From positions 372,001-436,000 of the forward strand of contig NZ_JAJAWG010000002.1 of assembly GCF_020531905.1 (NCBI RefSeq): a stretch of 64,000 bases of DNA. Reading direction: 5' to 3'. The position numbers and the translations under genes are program-made. Under the pieces are notes generated by a model, which saw only the letters and a program-made list of their open reading frames with translations, ran no database searches and was not told the DNA's origin. Positions 36,466 to 45,808 of this stretch are shown here, one piece after another. How positions within the stretch are numbered: position 1 is the stretch's first letter; the number at the start of each line of letters is the position of its first letter. The stretch comes from Deefgea salmonis (lineage in GTDB: Bacteria; Pseudomonadota; Gammaproteobacteria; Burkholderiales; Chitinibacteraceae).

Positions 36466-37554
36466 ATGCGCCATTTATTGCTGGTGTTACTGTGCTGCAG
36501 CTCAATGCTGAGTATGGCTGAGCCGTTAAAGCAGCTCGCCAGCTTTGCTGGGGTGCGAAATAATCAATTGGTGGGATATGGCTTAGTGGTCGGCTTGGAT
36601 GGCACCGGCGATCAAACGACCCAAACGCCGTTTACAGTGCAATCGATCCTCAATATGCTCACCAATCTTGGCGTGCAAGTGCCTACCGGCGGTAATTTAC
36701 AACTTAAAAACGTCGCCACCGTGATGGTGACCGCAACATTGCCAGCGTTTGCGCGGCCGGGCCAGCCTTTGGATGTGGTGGTTTCGTCGATTGGTAATGC
36801 CAAAAGTTTGCGTGGCGGTACTTTATTGATGGCGCCGCTGAAAGGCGCGGACGGGCAAATTTATGCCATGGCGCAAGGCAATTTAATTGTCGCAGGCGCT
36901 GGTGCTGCAGCGGCGGGGACCAGCGTGCAAATCAATCAACTGGCAACCGGCTTGGTGCCTGCCGGCGCGACGGTTGAGCGTGCCGTGCCGACTTCTTTGG
37001 GTAATGGCGAGTTTGTTCAGCTTGAGTTGTTGCAAACTGATTTTTCGACCGCAAGTCGCGTGGTGAATGCGATTAATGGCCAAATTGGCGCGGTGGCCAC
37101 TGCGCTCGATGGCCGTGTGATTCAGGTGCGCGCACCGCAAGATCCCAATCAACGCGTGGCTTTTTTGGCGCGTTTAGAAGCCATCGATGTGACGCCAGCC
37201 AAAAGTAACCCCAAAGTGATTATTAATGCACGAACGGGGTCGATTGTCATGAATCAAGCGGTCACGGTTGAGGCGTGTGCGATTGCGCATGGTAATTTAA
37301 CGGTCACGATTTTGGCAGAAAATACCGTGGCGCAGCCCAATGCACTGGCCGGTGGCGCGACCAAGCGGATAGAAAACGCCGAAATTCAAATTGAAACTGG
37401 TAAGGGGCCCATCGTGCGAGTACCGAAGGCCACTTCGCTGAATCAAGTGGTTCGGGCGTTGAATGCCGTCGGCGCAACGCCGCAAGATTTATTGGCCATT
37501 TTGCAGGCAATGAAAGCGGCCGGTGCATTAAATGCGGTGATTGAAGTGATTTAG
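36466..37554 (+). CDS. flgI: Flagellar P-ring protein FlgI
   Basis: A 362-residue periplasmic protein with a signal peptide (cleavage after SMA). The conserved start of the mature protein is EPLKQLASFAGVRNNQLVGY with VVGLDGTGDQT after it. It polymerises into the P ring in the peptidoglycan layer. A 256-base gap holding the palindromic repeat (copy 5) separates it from flgJ, the only large gap in the cluster. Confidence 0.97.
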   Translation: MRHLLLVLLCCSSMLSMAEPLKQLASFAGVRNNQLVGYGLVVGLDGTGDQTTQTPFTVQSILNMLTNLGVQVPTGGNLQLKNVATVMVTATLPAFARPGQPLDVVVSSIGNAKSLRGGTLLMAPLKGADGQIYAMAQGNLIVAGAGAAAAGTSVQINQLATGLVPAGATVERAVPTSLGNGEFVQLELLQTDFSTASRVVNAINGQIGAVATALDGRVIQVRAPQDPNQRVAFLARLEAIDVTPAKSNPKVIINARTGSIVMNQAVTVEACAIAHGNLTVTILAENTVAQPNALAGGATKRIENAEIQIETGKGPIVRVPKATSLNQVVRALNAVGATPQDLLAILQAMKAAGALNAVIEVI

Positions 37555-37577
37555 TCGAATGCATGATAAGTTTTGAT

Positions 37578-37626
37578 GGGTATATGTATCTGGATTATGC
37601 AAATAAAGAGCTTCATGCATATACCC
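37578..37626 (+). repeat. 49-bp palindromic repeat, copy 5 (flgI-flgJ gap)
   Basis: GGGTATAT at 37578 and TATACCC at 37620, GCTT at offset 32, with an additional internal TATGCA/TGCATA pair. It lies inside the flagellar cluster, 23 bases after the flgI stop. Confidence 0.8.
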
Positions 37627-37810
37627 CATGTATTTAATTGGCTACGGCATTGTTTTAGTCCCGAATACATGACGAAAAATAAAGGCAATATGATCAAGTG
37701 ATGCTTATCGCTGAGTGTCTTTTTTCTAGCCCAAACAGTACTTAACACATCTCGGCATGCTCTTTGCTTAGGAATCATTACTTAAGCCATTGATGTACTC
37801 GGAGCCGACT

Positions 37811-38752
37811 GTGAACTCAGCCAGTAATGCCATTCAAAACACCCTTGCCATTGATCCTAAAGCGGTGAATCAGTTGCGCGTGGCCAATCGGGCCGACTCG
37901 GCGGCGGGCGCAAAAGCGGTGGCACAGCAATTTGAGGCGCTTTTGATGCAGCAAATGCTGTCATCGATGCGTTCGGCTGCGCCAACCGACAGCATGAATG
38001 ACAGCAGTAGCGTTGAGATGTTTCGTGGCATGCACGATCAACAGCTCACGCAAATGTGGGCCAATCAGGGTGGGGTGGGTTTGGCCGATGTGATTATGCG
38101 GCAGATTCAAGTGCAGCAAAATCCCGCTTTATTGCAGCAACCACTGCATCGTGGTGTGAACCCATTGATAGATCAGGGCTTGGATTACCGGAACGTTAAA
38201 ACCGTTCCGCTGGCGGCGCTCACGGCAAAAACTGCCGCTATGCCGACTGATCTTGCCGATGGCGCAAGGTCTAGCGCTGCTGACTTTATCAATAAAATCA
38301 GCGCTGCGGCGCAAAGTACCGCCAGCGCATTGGGCGTGGCGCCGCATTTATTGCTGGCGCATGCTGCGCTAGAAACCGGCTGGGGAAAAAAAACACTGAA
38401 CGACGCCGCCGGACATGATTCGTTTAATTTATTTGGTATTAAAGCGGGAAGCAGCTGGAAAGGAAAAACTGTTGATGTCTTGACGACAGAGTTTGTCGAT
38501 GGCGCGGCACAAAAACGAGTTGAAAAATTTCGAGCTTACGATTCATATCAAGAGGCATTTGCTGACTATGCCGGTGTGATGAAGCGGCGCTTTGGCGATG
38601 CTTTAGAGCAAGGTAGCGATGCGCTGGGCTTTGGTAAAGCTTTGGCCAAAGAGGGCTATGCCACTGATCCGCAATATGCACAAAAATTCGCGCGCGTGGC
38701 CGATAGCGTGGTGGCGCGCTTAGGTGCTCAAAATTCAAGATTGGGCGCTTAA
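37811..38752 (+). CDS. flgJ: Flagellar rod assembly protein and peptidoglycan hydrolase FlgJ
   Basis: A 313-residue two-domain protein. The N-terminal half (to about residue 110) is the rod-capping domain, with AKAVAQQFEALLMQQMLSSM. The C-terminal half is a glucosaminidase that opens peptidoglycan for the rod, with the catalytic glutamate in HAALETGWGKK. The start is a GTG at 37811 with GGAG six bases upstream; an ATG at 37793 and a TTG at 37790 lack a ribosome binding site. The gap before it may carry a separate promoter. Confidence 0.93.
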   Translation: MNSASNAIQNTLAIDPKAVNQLRVANRADSAAGAKAVAQQFEALLMQQMLSSMRSAAPTDSMNDSSSVEMFRGMHDQQLTQMWANQGGVGLADVIMRQIQVQQNPALLQQPLHRGVNPLIDQGLDYRNVKTVPLAALTAKTAAMPTDLADGARSSAADFINKISAAAQSTASALGVAPHLLLAHAALETGWGKKTLNDAAGHDSFNLFGIKAGSSWKGKTVDVLTTEFVDGAAQKRVEKFRAYDSYQEAFADYAGVMKRRFGDALEQGSDALGFGKALAKEGYATDPQYAQKFARVADSVVARLGAQNSRLGA

Positions 38753-38761
38753 CGCCGATAG
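38735..38761 (+). promoter_or_regulatory. Sigma28 (FliA) promoter of flgKL
   Basis: TCAAGATT (38735-38742), an 11-base spacer and GCCGATAG (38754-38761), close to the FliA consensus TAAAGTTT-N11-GCCGATAA. It overlaps the end of flgJ and lies 22 bases before flgK, fitting late expression of the hook-filament junction proteins. Confidence 0.78.
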
Positions 38762-38782
38762 CATCAGTATAGGAGTTTCATC

Positions 38783-40807
38783 ATGGCCTCATCGGTATTT
38801 GGTATTGGCGTCTCGGGCTTAAATGCCGCTAATTTAGGGTTAACCACCACTGGGCATAATATTGCCAACGTCAACACCGATGGCTATTCTCGGCAAACGA
38901 TAAAGCAAAGTGCGCCTTATCCTTTGCTAACCGGTAATGGTTTTAATGGCTTGGGGGTGCAGGTTGATTCCATTAAGCGCGTGTACGATCAGTTTTTGAC
39001 GCGTGCGGTCGATATTGCGCAAACCCAATCGAGCTATCAGCAAACCCGCTTAGCGCATTTGGCTGAAATTAATAATATTGTTGCCGATCCCACTGCGGGG
39101 GTGTCGCCGGCATTACAAGAGTTTTTTGCCTCAGTACAAAATGTGGCGACCAATCCGAGTAATCCGCCGTCGCGCCAAGCGATGCTGTCGAGCGCACAAA
39201 CGTTAATGAATCGCTTTCAGGTTTTTTCTCAGCGCTTAAATGAGCAGCGTGCTGCGTTAAATGGTGAGATTACCAATACCGTTGGAACCATTAATGCCTA
39301 CGCAGCGCAAGTGGCCGATCTAAATGGCAAGATCGTCGTCGCGCAAAGTAGTGGCCAGCCGCCCAATGATTTACTCGATCAGCGTGATTTGTTGGTGAAA
39401 GATTTAAATACCATGATTAAAACCACGTCATTGCCATTAAGCGATGGTTCGATTAATTTATTTGTGGGTAATGGCCAAGGCTTGGTGGTGGGTTCACAAA
39501 CCTATACTTTGGGCGCGGTTCCCAATCCTGCTAATCCAGAAAGTCTTTCGATTAGTTATGAACAAAATGGCAATTCAATCTTATTGCCCGATAGCTTAGT
39601 GACAGGCGGCCAGCTGGGCGCTTTATTGGATTATCGCAATCAATCGCTGGATTTAGCACAAAATAGCCTAGAGCGTACCGCCTTGGGTTTGTTAAGTACG
39701 TTTAATCAGCAGCATCAGGCTGGGCAGGATTTAAATGGCAATATGGGCAAAGCATTTTGGTCTTTTCCAACGACCAATTTAGGGCCTGGCATTGATGTGC
39801 CGCAGTTGGGTTTGATTCGACCCAACACCAATAACACCGTCCCTGCGACTGCGGTATTGTCTGGGTATATTCAAGATATCTCTAAGGTCACAACCAGCAA
39901 TTATGAGCTCAGTTTTGACGGTACGAATTACGCTTTGGGTAATTTAAGTGATGGTACGAAATACACTTTAAATGCCGCCGAAGCCACCGCCTTAACAACC
40001 CCGCCAGCGGGATTTACCAGCTCTGCAGGTTTGTCTTTGTCGCTGACTACAGCGCCAGCAGCAGGGGATCGCTTTACCATCATGCCTTTGAAAGGCTTTA
40101 TTGACCAAATGAAGGTTAATGTGAGCGATCCGCGTGAAATTGCCGCAGCAGGGCCGGTGGCAGCCGTTGAACCTAAAGCGCCGGCAGTAGTGAATACCGG
40201 AACTTTAAAGGTGTATCAGCCTGACGTGAAACCCCAGACTGCCGTGACGACTGATACCTCGATAGATCCTAATTTATTTACCCCTGTGACGTTGACATTT
40301 GTATCTGATCCGTCGGTGGTGCCATCGGGGATGGCTTATTCAGTGACGGGGGCGGTGCCTGCCGTAACGGGCAATCTTCCGTATCAAGCGGGCGCAGAGA
40401 TTAGCTATAACGGTTGGACGATGAAACTCGATGGCAAGCCGGCCAGTGGTGATAGTGTTACGGTGCAAAAAAATGCGGTCACCGCCAGCTCGGACAATCG
40501 CAATGTTTTGGCTTTGGGTAAATTGCAAACGACGCGTGTGTTGGATGGCAGTACCGCGACGTACCAAGAGTCTTATGGCCGCATGGTGGCAACGGTGGGG
40601 ACGCAAACCAGTGAGGCCACGATTATGGGTAAAGCACAAAGTAAGTTATTGATTAGCGCTGAAAACAATCGCAATTCAGTTTCTGCGGTGAATTTAGATG
40701 AAGAGGCAGCTAATTTATTACGCTATCAGCAGGCTTATCAGGCCTCAAGTAAAGTCATTCAAATCGCCCAAAAAGCCTTTGATGAAATCGTTAATTTAGG
40801 CCGATAA
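38783..40807 (+). CDS. flgK: Flagellar hook-associated protein 1, FlgK
   Basis: A 674-residue junction protein between hook and filament. The N-terminus has VSGLNAANLGLTTTGHNIAN and NTDGYSRQ; the C-terminus has NLDEEAANLLRYQQAYQASS, the hallmark helix pair. It is about 130 residues longer than the Salmonella protein, from an enlarged Ala/Pro/Val-rich middle region (about 430-600). AGGAG precedes its ATG, downstream of the sigma28 promoter. Co-transcribed with flgL. Confidence 0.95.
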   Translation: MASSVFGIGVSGLNAANLGLTTTGHNIANVNTDGYSRQTIKQSAPYPLLTGNGFNGLGVQVDSIKRVYDQFLTRAVDIAQTQSSYQQTRLAHLAEINNIVADPTAGVSPALQEFFASVQNVATNPSNPPSRQAMLSSAQTLMNRFQVFSQRLNEQRAALNGEITNTVGTINAYAAQVADLNGKIVVAQSSGQPPNDLLDQRDLLVKDLNTMIKTTSLPLSDGSINLFVGNGQGLVVGSQTYTLGAVPNPANPESLSISYEQNGNSILLPDSLVTGGQLGALLDYRNQSLDLAQNSLERTALGLLSTFNQQHQAGQDLNGNMGKAFWSFPTTNLGPGIDVPQLGLIRPNTNNTVPATAVLSGYIQDISKVTTSNYELSFDGTNYALGNLSDGTKYTLNAAEATALTTPPAGFTSSAGLSLSLTTAPAAGDRFTIMPLKGFIDQMKVNVSDPREIAAAGPVAAVEPKAPAVVNTGTLKVYQPDVKPQTAVTTDTSIDPNLFTPVTLTFVSDPSVVPSGMAYSVTGAVPAVTGNLPYQAGAEISYNGWTMKLDGKPASGDSVTVQKNAVTASSDNRNVLALGKLQTTRVLDGSTATYQESYGRMVATVGTQTSEATIMGKAQSKLLISAENNRNSVSAVNLDEEAANLLRYQQAYQASSKVIQIAQKAFDEIVNLGR

Positions 40808-40831
40808 GATCGCTTCAGAGGGGTTCATACT

Positions 40832-42175
40832 ATGCGCATCGCAACGACGACTATATTTAGCCTTGGCAGTAATGCATTGCAAATGCACCAAAATACTCAG
40901 GCTAAATTACAAGCGCAATTGTCCGCCAATCGACGCGTTTTAACGCCTGCGGATGATCCAATTGCTTCAGCACGTATTTTGGATTTGGCGCAAGCGCAGT
41001 CAATTAATGGCCAATACGCGACCAATAGCGCGACCGCGGATTCATTTATGCGCTTGAGTGAGTCGACTTTGCAGCAAGTGACTTCAACAATACAAAATGT
41101 CCAAGAGCTTGCGGTGCGTGCCGGCAATCCGGCATTAGCGGCCAGCGAAAAGAAAATGCTGGATGCCGAATTGCAAGGTCGATATCAAGAATTATTGGGC
41201 TTGGCCAATACGACGGATGGTCAGGGAAATTATCTTTTTTCGGGATTTAAGGGCGACATTAAACCCTTCACTGAAGCTGCTTTTGGTCAAGTCACTTACC
41301 AAGGGGACGATGGCAGGCGCTTGGTGCAAATTTCGGATGGTCGACAATTGCCGATTTCTGAGGCTGGTAGTGATATTTTCCAAAAAATTAAAAATGGTAA
41401 TGGCACCTTTGTCACCGCGTATAACGCGGCCAATACGGGCTCGGGGATTGTGGGCCCAGGGGAAGTGACTGACCCAAATAAATGGGCGTTGGCCCCCGCG
41501 CCGCGTGATTTTAGTATTCAGTTTCAAGTCTTACCAGACCCTGCCAATATAACAAAAAATATAACCACGTATGATTTGGTGAATACCACCACCGGTGTTT
41601 CTTTGATTGATGGCGCTACTGTACCGCGCGCTGCGGGTACGGCCTTTCCGCGAACGTATGCAGAAGGGGCCGATATTGAATTCAAACAATTAGCGACGGA
41701 CCCCGTTGCCATCCCTGTCGTGCCGGCTTGGGACTATGGCATTAAGACCCATGTTAAAGGGGCTCCAGCCGCGAGCGCGACCAGTAATGATCGCTTTAGT
41801 GTCAAAACCAGTACCAATGTGGATTTGTTTTCTACTTTAGGTGCGTTGTCGAGTGCATTAAATACCTATCAATCAGGCTCAACCGGCGCTGCAGTATTTC
41901 AAAACCAACTCAATACCGCGCTCTCTGATTTATCTAATTCATTAGGTAGTGTGGTCACCCGTCAAGCCTATCTTGGCGCAAGAATGAATGAAACTGATTC
42001 GGTAAAAGACACCACTGAAGATATGAAATTGCAATACACTACGACGCTGACCGCGCTCGAAGGGCTTGATTATGCTGCGGCCATTAGTGATTTTGCCGAA
42101 AATCAAATGGTGCTTGATGCCACGCGTAAAAGTTTTGCTCAGGTGCAAGACTTAAGTTTGTTCAAATATATTTAA
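40832..42175 (+). CDS. flgL: Flagellar hook-associated protein 3, FlgL
   Basis: A 447-residue hook-filament junction protein. The flagellin-like N-terminus contains MRIATTTIFSLGSNALQMHQ and LTPADDPIASARILDLAQ; the C-terminus has ALEGLDYAAAISDFAENQMV. Longer than the enterobacterial protein (317) owing to an inserted middle domain at about 190-330. Last gene of the flagellar cluster; a terminator follows. Confidence 0.94.
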   Translation: MRIATTTIFSLGSNALQMHQNTQAKLQAQLSANRRVLTPADDPIASARILDLAQAQSINGQYATNSATADSFMRLSESTLQQVTSTIQNVQELAVRAGNPALAASEKKMLDAELQGRYQELLGLANTTDGQGNYLFSGFKGDIKPFTEAAFGQVTYQGDDGRRLVQISDGRQLPISEAGSDIFQKIKNGNGTFVTAYNAANTGSGIVGPGEVTDPNKWALAPAPRDFSIQFQVLPDPANITKNITTYDLVNTTTGVSLIDGATVPRAAGTAFPRTYAEGADIEFKQLATDPVAIPVVPAWDYGIKTHVKGAPAASATSNDRFSVKTSTNVDLFSTLGALSSALNTYQSGSTGAAVFQNQLNTALSDLSNSLGSVVTRQAYLGARMNETDSVKDTTEDMKLQYTTTLTALEGLDYAAAISDFAENQMVLDATRKSFAQVQDLSLFKYI

Positions 42176-42199
42176 TGGTTTCTTTTTTGTGAATTGTTG

Positions 42200-42225
42200 A
42201 ACGGCTCGCAGTGCGGGCCGTTTTA
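42200..42225 (+). terminator. Terminator of the flagellar cluster
   Basis: Stem AACGGCTCGC/GCGGGCCGTT with one G-U pair and a 3-base loop, followed by TTAGTTT. It ends the flgKL transcript just before radA. Confidence 0.85.
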
Positions 42226-42236
42226 GTTTGGATCTT

Positions 42237-43592
42237 ATGAGTAAAGTAAAAACAACCTTTGTATGCCGAGTTTGTGGCGGTACGTCCCCCAAATGGCAAG
42301 GGCAGTGCCCGCAATGTGGCGACTGGAACACGCTAGAAGAAAGTGTGGTTGAAAACAAAGCGGCAACAGGGCGTTTTCAATCATTAGCTGCCGATGGCGC
42401 GATTAAAAACCTATCGGAAGTGAATGCCGAAGAGGTGCCGCGCATTCCAACACAAATGGAAGAGCTTGATCGGGTTTTGGGCGGCGGTTTGGTGCCCGGT
42501 GGCGTGGTGTTGATTGGTGGTGATCCAGGGATTGGTAAGTCAACGCTGTTATTGCAAGCTTTAGCCAAGCTTTCTGAAACTCAGGCGGTTTTGTACGTGA
42601 GTGGTGAAGAATCGGCCCAGCAAATTGCATTAAGGGCGCGTCGTTTGGGGGTGCCAACGGCCAAGGTGCGGCTTTATCCTGAAATTAGCTTAGAAAAGAT
42701 TTTATTGGCACTGACTGCCGAAGTACCTAAAGTCGTAGTGATTGATTCGATTCAAACCATGTTTACTGAAGCCTTAACCAGTGCCCCGGGTAGCGTGGCA
42801 CAAGTTAGAGAATGTTCATCGCAGTTGACGCGCTTTGCCAAGCGACATGGCACGTCAGTGCTTTTGGTTGGGCATGTGACCAAAGATGGTGCGATTGCTG
42901 GCCCACGCGTGCTTGAGCATATTGTCGATGCTGTTCTGTATTTTGAAGGCGATACGCATTCGAGCTTTCGTTTGATTCGGGCGATTAAAAATCGATTTGG
43001 CGCAGTCAATGAATTGGGCGTTTTTGCCATGACCGATAAAGGTTTGCGTGAAGTTTCCAATCCATCGGCAATGTTTTTAAGTCAGCACACGGAGCCCGTG
43101 GCTGGATCGTGTGTCATGGTGACGCAAGAAGGCACACGGCCGATGTTGGTGGAGGTGCAGGCTTTGGTGGATGATGCGCATTCGCCACAGGTAAAGCGCT
43201 TGGCAGTTGGTGTTGAGCAGAATCGATTGGCTTTATTGCTGGCGGTATTGCATCGTCACGCAGGCATTGTCGCCTTTGATCAAGATGTATTTATTAATGC
43301 GGTGGGCGGAGTACGGATTTCTGAGCCCGCAGCCGATTTAGCGATGTTGCTCGCCATTGTCTCTTCATTGAAAAATCGGCCTTTGCCTGCAAAAATGGTC
43401 GTTTTCGGTGAAGTGGGTTTAGCCGGTGAAGTGCGTCCGGTACAGCGTGGTCAAGAGCGGCTGAAAGAGGCGGCTAAATTGGGATTTACGCATGCGATTG
43501 TGCCAAAAGCTAATCGACCTCGGCAGCCTATCGATGGGATGACGGTGATTTGTGTTGAGCGCTTAGATGAAGCGGTTGCTGCTGCTTTTTAA
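42237..43592 (+). CDS. radA: DNA repair protein RadA
   Basis: A 451-residue RecA-like ATPase that processes recombination intermediates by driving branch migration. A zinc finger at the N-terminus uses Cys10, Cys13, Cys24 and Cys27. The Walker A motif GGDPGIGKST lies at about 95-104 and the RadA-specific KNRFG motif at about 250, with a Lon-like C-terminal domain. The ATG at 42237 gives the family N-terminus; an in-frame TTG at 42228 is not supported. Confidence 0.96.
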   Translation: MSKVKTTFVCRVCGGTSPKWQGQCPQCGDWNTLEESVVENKAATGRFQSLAADGAIKNLSEVNAEEVPRIPTQMEELDRVLGGGLVPGGVVLIGGDPGIGKSTLLLQALAKLSETQAVLYVSGEESAQQIALRARRLGVPTAKVRLYPEISLEKILLALTAEVPKVVVIDSIQTMFTEALTSAPGSVAQVRECSSQLTRFAKRHGTSVLLVGHVTKDGAIAGPRVLEHIVDAVLYFEGDTHSSFRLIRAIKNRFGAVNELGVFAMTDKGLREVSNPSAMFLSQHTEPVAGSCVMVTQEGTRPMLVEVQALVDDAHSPQVKRLAVGVEQNRLALLLAVLHRHAGIVAFDQDVFINAVGGVRISEPAADLAMLLAIVSSLKNRPLPAKMVVFGEVGLAGEVRPVQRGQERLKEAAKLGFTHAIVPKANRPRQPIDGMTVICVERLDEAVAAAF

Positions 43593-43621
43593 TAAAAAAT
43601 ACTTGAAATTATTAAATTTGG

Positions 43622-43648
43622 CCGCATTAGATAAAGCATCTAATGTGG
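43622..43648 (+). terminator. Hairpin after radA
   Basis: Arms CATTAGAT and ATCTAATG, extended by flanking C/G and G/C pairs, around AAAGC. A moderately U-rich stretch (GGTTGTTTGTTACTATTTT) follows. Probable terminator of radA. Confidence 0.6.
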
Positions 43649-43704
43649 TTGTTTGTTACTATTTTACTTAGCTTAAATGCTTTATATGAGATTGGAGAAT
43701 CCTA

Positions 43705-44031
43705 ATGAGTGAACATATCCTACACGTTACCGATGCAAATTTTGATGTTGAAGTACTGCAAGCGCAAGAGCCGGTGCTGGTTGATTACTGGGCTGAATGG
43801 TGTGGCCCTTGCAAAATGATTGCGCCAATTTTGGATGATATTGCGCTTGAATATGCGGGGAAGTTGAAAGTGGCTAAATTAAATATCGATGAAAATCAAG
43901 CGACGCCGCCTAAATTTGGTATTCGCGGTATTCCAACGTTGATGCTGTTTGTTGGCGGAGAAGTTAAAGCCACCAAGGTTGGCGCGTTGTCTAAATCGCA
44001 GTTGACTGCATTTATTGATAGTAATATTTGA
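43705..44031 (+). CDS. trxA: Thioredoxin 1
   Basis: A 108-residue cytoplasmic thioredoxin. The redox motif WCGPC is at 32-36 (Cys33, Cys36), and the cis-proline segment [11 protein letters not shown] is present. It reduces disulphides of ribonucleotide reductase and other proteins. GGAG is upstream of the ATG. Its placement directly before rho is common in proteobacteria. Confidence 0.97.
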   Translation: MSEHILHVTDANFDVEVLQAQEPVLVDYWAEWCGPCKMIAPILDDIALEYAGKLKVAKLNIDENQATPPKFGIRGIPTLMLFVGGEVKATKVGALSKSQLTAFIDSNI

Positions 44032-44068
44032 CACTGCAGCTAAATACATATACGCTTCAAAAAAGTAG

Positions 44069-44103
44069 CAGTGATGTGTTAAATCTGATCACATCACTGT
44101 TTA
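44069..44103 (+). terminator. Hairpin between trxA and rho
   Basis: Perfect 10-bp stem CAGTGATGTG/CACATCACTG with an 11-base loop and a short T-run. It ends trxA transcription and separates it from rho. Confidence 0.75.
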
Positions 44104-44161
44104 CCCCTTCTAGAACTTCCGTAATACCTCCCCTTTTATATTATTTTAAGCGTAATTATTT

Positions 44162-45418
44162 ATGCATTTGTCTGACCTAAAACATCTGCACGTCACTGAA
44201 TTAGTCGAAATGGCGATTAGTTTTGAAATTGACGGTGCCAACCGCATGCGTAAGCAAGATTTAATTTTTGCTTTACTTAAAAATCGTGCAAAAAAAGGGG
44301 AGAGTATCTTCGGCGAAGGTACGCTCGAGGTGCTGCCGGATGGATTTGGCTTCTTGCGTAGCCCAGATACATCTTACTTGGCGGGGCCGGATGATATTTA
44401 TGTCAGCCCAAGCCAAATTCGTCGCTTTAATCTACATACGGGTGATTCGATTGAGGGCGAAATTCGAATTCCTAAAGACGGCGAACGTTACTTTGCTTTG
44501 GTTAAGGTTGATCGTGTTAATAGCGATGCGCCAGAAGCTTCTAAGCACAAAATTCTGTTTGAAAATCTGACGCCTTTATTTCCGACTGAACGTTTGAAGT
44601 TAGAGCGTGATATTAAAGCGGAAGAAAACATCACCGGTCGAGTGATTGATTTGATGGCGCCGATTGGTAAAGGGCAGCGCGCTTTATTGGTGGCCCCGCC
44701 TAAAACCGGTAAAACGGTCATGCTGCAACATATTGCACACGCAATTACCGCAAATCACCCTGAAGTGGTGATGATTGTACTACTGATCGACGAGCGTCCT
44801 GAAGAAGTCACTGAGATGTTGCGATCAGTGAAAGGCGAAGTGGTTTCGTCGACGTTTGATGAGCCAGCTACACGCCATGTGCAAGTCGCTGAGATGGTGA
44901 TTGAAAAAGCGAAGCGTTTGGTAGAGCACAAAAAAGACGTGGTTATTTTGCTCGATTCAATTACACGATTAGCGCGTGCTTATAATACCGTCGTTCCGTC
45001 GTCGGGCAAGGTGTTGACTGGCGGGGTTGATGCCAATGCATTGCAGCGACCAAAACGATTCTTTGGTGCCGCTCGAAATATTGAAGAAGGTGGCAGTTTA
45101 ACCATTATCGCGACAGCCTTGGTTGATACTGGTAGTCGTATGGACGACGTGATTTACGAAGAGTTTAAAGGTACGGGCAATAACGAAATTCAACTTGATC
45201 GCCGAATGGCAGAGAAGCGAATTTTCCCGTCGATTAATATTAATAAATCAAGCACCCGCCGTGAAGAGCTACTGATTAAGCCTGAGCAACTGCAGCGTAT
45301 TTGGGTGTTACGTAAATTACTCTATCCTATGGATGATTTGGAAGCGATGGAATTTTTGATGGATAAACTCAAGTCAACAAAAACGAATTTAGATTTTTTT
45401 GACTCGATGCGTCGTTAA
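44162..45418 (+). CDS. rho: Transcription termination factor Rho
   Basis: A 418-residue hexameric RNA helicase. The N-terminal RNA-binding domain includes DGFGFLRSP, an RNP1-like motif; the Walker A motif PPKTGKT is at about 180-186; [12 protein letters not shown] and the Q/R-loop region [17 protein letters not shown] follow. Length is standard (E. coli 419). The 130-base leader before it could carry autoregulation, as in E. coli. Confidence 0.98.
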   Translation: MHLSDLKHLHVTELVEMAISFEIDGANRMRKQDLIFALLKNRAKKGESIFGEGTLEVLPDGFGFLRSPDTSYLAGPDDIYVSPSQIRRFNLHTGDSIEGEIRIPKDGERYFALVKVDRVNSDAPEASKHKILFENLTPLFPTERLKLERDIKAEENITGRVIDLMAPIGKGQRALLVAPPKTGKTVMLQHIAHAITANHPEVVMIVLLIDERPEEVTEMLRSVKGEVVSSTFDEPATRHVQVAEMVIEKAKRLVEHKKDVVILLDSITRLARAYNTVVPSSGKVLTGGVDANALQRPKRFFGAARNIEEGGSLTIIATALVDTGSRMDDVIYEEFKGTGNNEIQLDRRMAEKRIFPSININKSSTRREELLIKPEQLQRIWVLRKLLYPMDDLEAMEFLMDKLKSTKTNLDFFDSMRR

Positions 45419-45421
45419 TTC

Positions 45422-45450
45422 TTGCAGATTTGGGATTGTTTTGCGATAAT
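45422..45450 (+). promoter_or_regulatory. rpmE: Sigma70-type promoter of rpmE
   Basis: TTGCAG (45422-45427), a 17-base spacer and GATAAT (45445-45450). Transcription would start near 45457, leaving a 50-base leader that carries the hairpin at 45464-45484. Confidence 0.7.
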
Positions 45451-45463
45451 CCCATGCTTTGCA

Positions 45464-45484
45464 GCGTCGGCAAAACCCCGGCGC
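45464..45484 (+). promoter_or_regulatory. Hairpin in the rpmE leader
   Basis: GCGTCGG (45464-45470) pairs with CCGGCGC (45478-45484) over seven pairs including one U-G, around a CAAAACC loop, 22 bases before the start codon. Leaders of L31 genes in other proteobacteria are known to be autoregulated; this could be such an element, but the match is only by position. Confidence 0.4.
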
Positions 45485-45506
45485 CCGATAACCTAAGGAA
45501 AAAATC

Positions 45507-45716
45507 ATGAAAGCTGGTATCCACCCTAATTACGAAGAAATCAACGTGACTTGCTCTTGCGGCAATGCATTTAAGACTGAGTCTACTTTATGCAAAGACT
45601 TGCACGTTGAGGTTTGCGCTGAATGCCATCCATTCTACACTGGCAAGCAAAAAATCGTTGATACGGCTGGCCGTATTGAGAAATTCAATTCTAAATTTGC
45701 TCGTTTTACACGCTAA
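45507..45716 (+). CDS. rpmE: 50S ribosomal protein L31, zinc-binding type
   Basis: A 69-residue ribosomal protein. The zinc ligands Cys16, Cys18, Cys37 and Cys40 (in TCSCGN and [12 protein letters not shown]) mark the C+ form used when zinc is available. AAGGA precedes the ATG. It has its own promoter and a strong terminator, so it is monocistronic. Confidence 0.97.
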   Translation: MKAGIHPNYEEINVTCSCGNAFKTESTLCKDLHVEVCAECHPFYTGKQKIVDTAGRIEKFNSKFARFTR

Positions 45717-45731
45717 TTTAGATTTAGAAAT

Positions 45732-45763
45732 AAAAAAAGGCAGCTTTTTAGCTGCCTTTTTTT
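45732..45763. terminator. Terminator of rpmE
   Basis: Stem AAAAAAAGGCAGCT/AGCTGCCTTTTTTT with a TTTT loop. Symmetric A/T tracts make it bidirectional. Confidence 0.93.
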
Positions 45764-45808
45764 ATTGGTATATGCCAAAATTATTTCGAAAAATTGATTG
45801 AATATGAC

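Noticed and set aside
37551-37778. Leftward 75-codon frame in the flgI-flgJ gap
   Set aside because: Runs over the palindromic repeat, no ribosome binding site, low-complexity composition.
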